From DATEDA01 sp963744255 (GTDB lineage Bacteria > Pseudomonadota > Gammaproteobacteria > Burkholderiales > SG8-39), in NCBI GenBank assembly GCA_963744255.1, contig CAVUSZ010000055.1, forward strand, positions 1-64,000: a DNA stretch of 64,000 nucleotides, written 5' to 3'. The notes below the pieces were generated by a model that searched no databases, was not told where the DNA came from, and was given only the letters and a program-made list of their open reading frames with translations. The number at the start of each line of letters is the position of its first letter. Position 1 is the first letter of the stretch. Positions 63,497 through 64,000 of the stretch are shown here, piece by piece. The position numbers were made by a program, and so were the translations under genes.

Positions 63497-63964
63497 CTAA
63501 TCACGCTTCGCGCCCTTGAACGACGGCGGCTTGATCTTGCCCTTCTTCTGCTCGGGTTTGTAGTGCGCGCGCACGAACTCGTCGATCCACGCAAAGAGCG
63601 CCGGCGGCAGCGGCACGCCGTCGACCTGCTCGCCGCCGTCCATCATCCGGCCCGCTTCGTGGTAGCTCACGGTGACGATCTTCGGCACCGCGAGGTCGTC
63701 CACCATGCGCCAATTGACGAATACATACGGCGTTGCCGTGGTCATGTTCAGGTAGTAGCCGTCGGCCTCGTCGCGATGGAGCTCGATCGCGAACCCGGGA
63801 TGCAACCAACGGGCGTGCGCGCTGTCTTCCTCGAGCAGGCGCGGCTCGCGCGTATCGCCCGCATCGGGTACGACCTCGACCGGCGCCCACCGTTCCGACT
63901 GCCAGCGATTGGCGAGCGCGCGGCGCTCCATGATCACCGCGACGGGCAGGCTTGGAGCAGGCAC
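63497..63964 (-). CDS. DUF3305-family protein
   Basis: The product has 155 residues: LPVAVIMERRALANRWQSER, WAPVEVVPD, HPGFAIELHRDEADGYYLNM and MMDGGEQVDGVPLPPALFAW, then a Lys-rich tail. Partner of DUF3306 in formate dehydrogenase operons; function not known. GTG start at 63964. It seems to be the first gene of the minus-strand fdh operon. Confidence 0.9.
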   Translation of the reverse strand: MPAPSLPVAVIMERRALANRWQSERWAPVEVVPDAGDTREPRLLEEDSAHARWLHPGFAIELHRDEADGYYLNMTTATPYVFVNWRMVDDLAVPKIVTVSYHEAGRMMDGGEQVDGVPLPPALFAWIDEFVRAHYKPEQKKGKIKPPSFKGAKRD

Positions 63965-63988
63965 CCGTTTCTCACTAGAATTCGATTC

Positions 63989-64000
63989 ATGCGACTGATT
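63989..64000 (+). CDS. Possible start of a divergent gene, cut by the window edge
   Basis: ATG at 63989 begins MRLI and runs off the window. Only 24 bp separate it from the divergent DUF3305 start, so a shared promoter region would have to lie inside coding sequence. Nothing more can be said. Confidence 0.2.

Overview
The window is about 64 kb of GC-rich chromosomal DNA, most likely from a betaproteobacterium (Burkholderiales/Rhodocyclales type). Pointers are the DUF748 AsmA-like giant protein, a DUF3563 protein, the pxpBCA operon, a formate dehydrogenase operon with DUF3305/DUF3306 partners, and PHB/ketone-type metabolism genes. No tRNA, rRNA or CRISPR array was recognised. The taxonomic call is inference from gene families only.

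Layout. 0-12 kb is a patchy accessory region: the 5' stub of a tyrosine integrase, a class III adenylate/guanylate cyclase that has lost its usual N-terminal hydrolase, a Crp/Fnr regulator, an RTX calcium-binding protein (frameshifted) with its type I secretion ABC exporter and membrane-fusion protein, a methyltransferase, a frameshifted alginate-lyase-like gene, a family 2 glycosyltransferase and debris. Two copies of one dyad with an identical core sit between the Crp/Fnr gene and the RTX gene. 12-31 kb is housekeeping: 5-oxoprolinase (pxpBCA), DUF748, an AMP-forming acyl-CoA ligase with a UspA protein, 3-hydroxyacyl-CoA and glutaryl-CoA dehydrogenases, Tag glycosylase, two exported AlgH/YqgE-like proteins, ClpB with a heat-shock-like promoter, a Ser/Thr kinase fused to a cyclic-nucleotide-binding domain, a LysR regulator and a DUF3563 protein.

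31-42 kb is a catabolic block: a remnant NtrC/Fis-type helix-turn-helix with four TGTCCG/CGGACA dyads, a five-gene branched-chain-amino-acid-type ABC importer, 3-hydroxybutyrate dehydrogenase, a CBS protein, a GntP-family permease, a long acyl-CoA:CoA transferase and a PAS protein. The genes fit uptake and oxidation of short hydroxy/keto acids.

42-64 kb is largely a molybdenum/tungsten story. One minus-strand operon makes the cofactor (mobB-moeA-moaD-moaE) and continues into a fluoride channel (crcB), DUF190 and a truncated HAD protein. A second, tightly overlapping operon has a tungstate importer (tupB-C-A), a ModA-like binding protein, a molbindin (Mop) and a FecCD/BtuF-type importer, divergent from a ModE-like regulator and separated from it by a perfect inverted repeat. 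A third encodes the likely user of the metal: a Tat-exported Cys-type formate dehydrogenase with iron-sulfur and cytochrome b subunits, a small lipoprotein, a TorD-like chaperone, a 693-residue polyferredoxin and DUF3305/DUF3306 proteins, with sodC downstream.

Caution on sequence quality: at least nine single-base frameshifts interrupt otherwise well-conserved genes, most of them in 53.5-59.8 kb, and several fall on the same GCTTC pentamer. Assembly or base-calling error is as likely as real decay, so frameshifted genes are given at their repaired extent.
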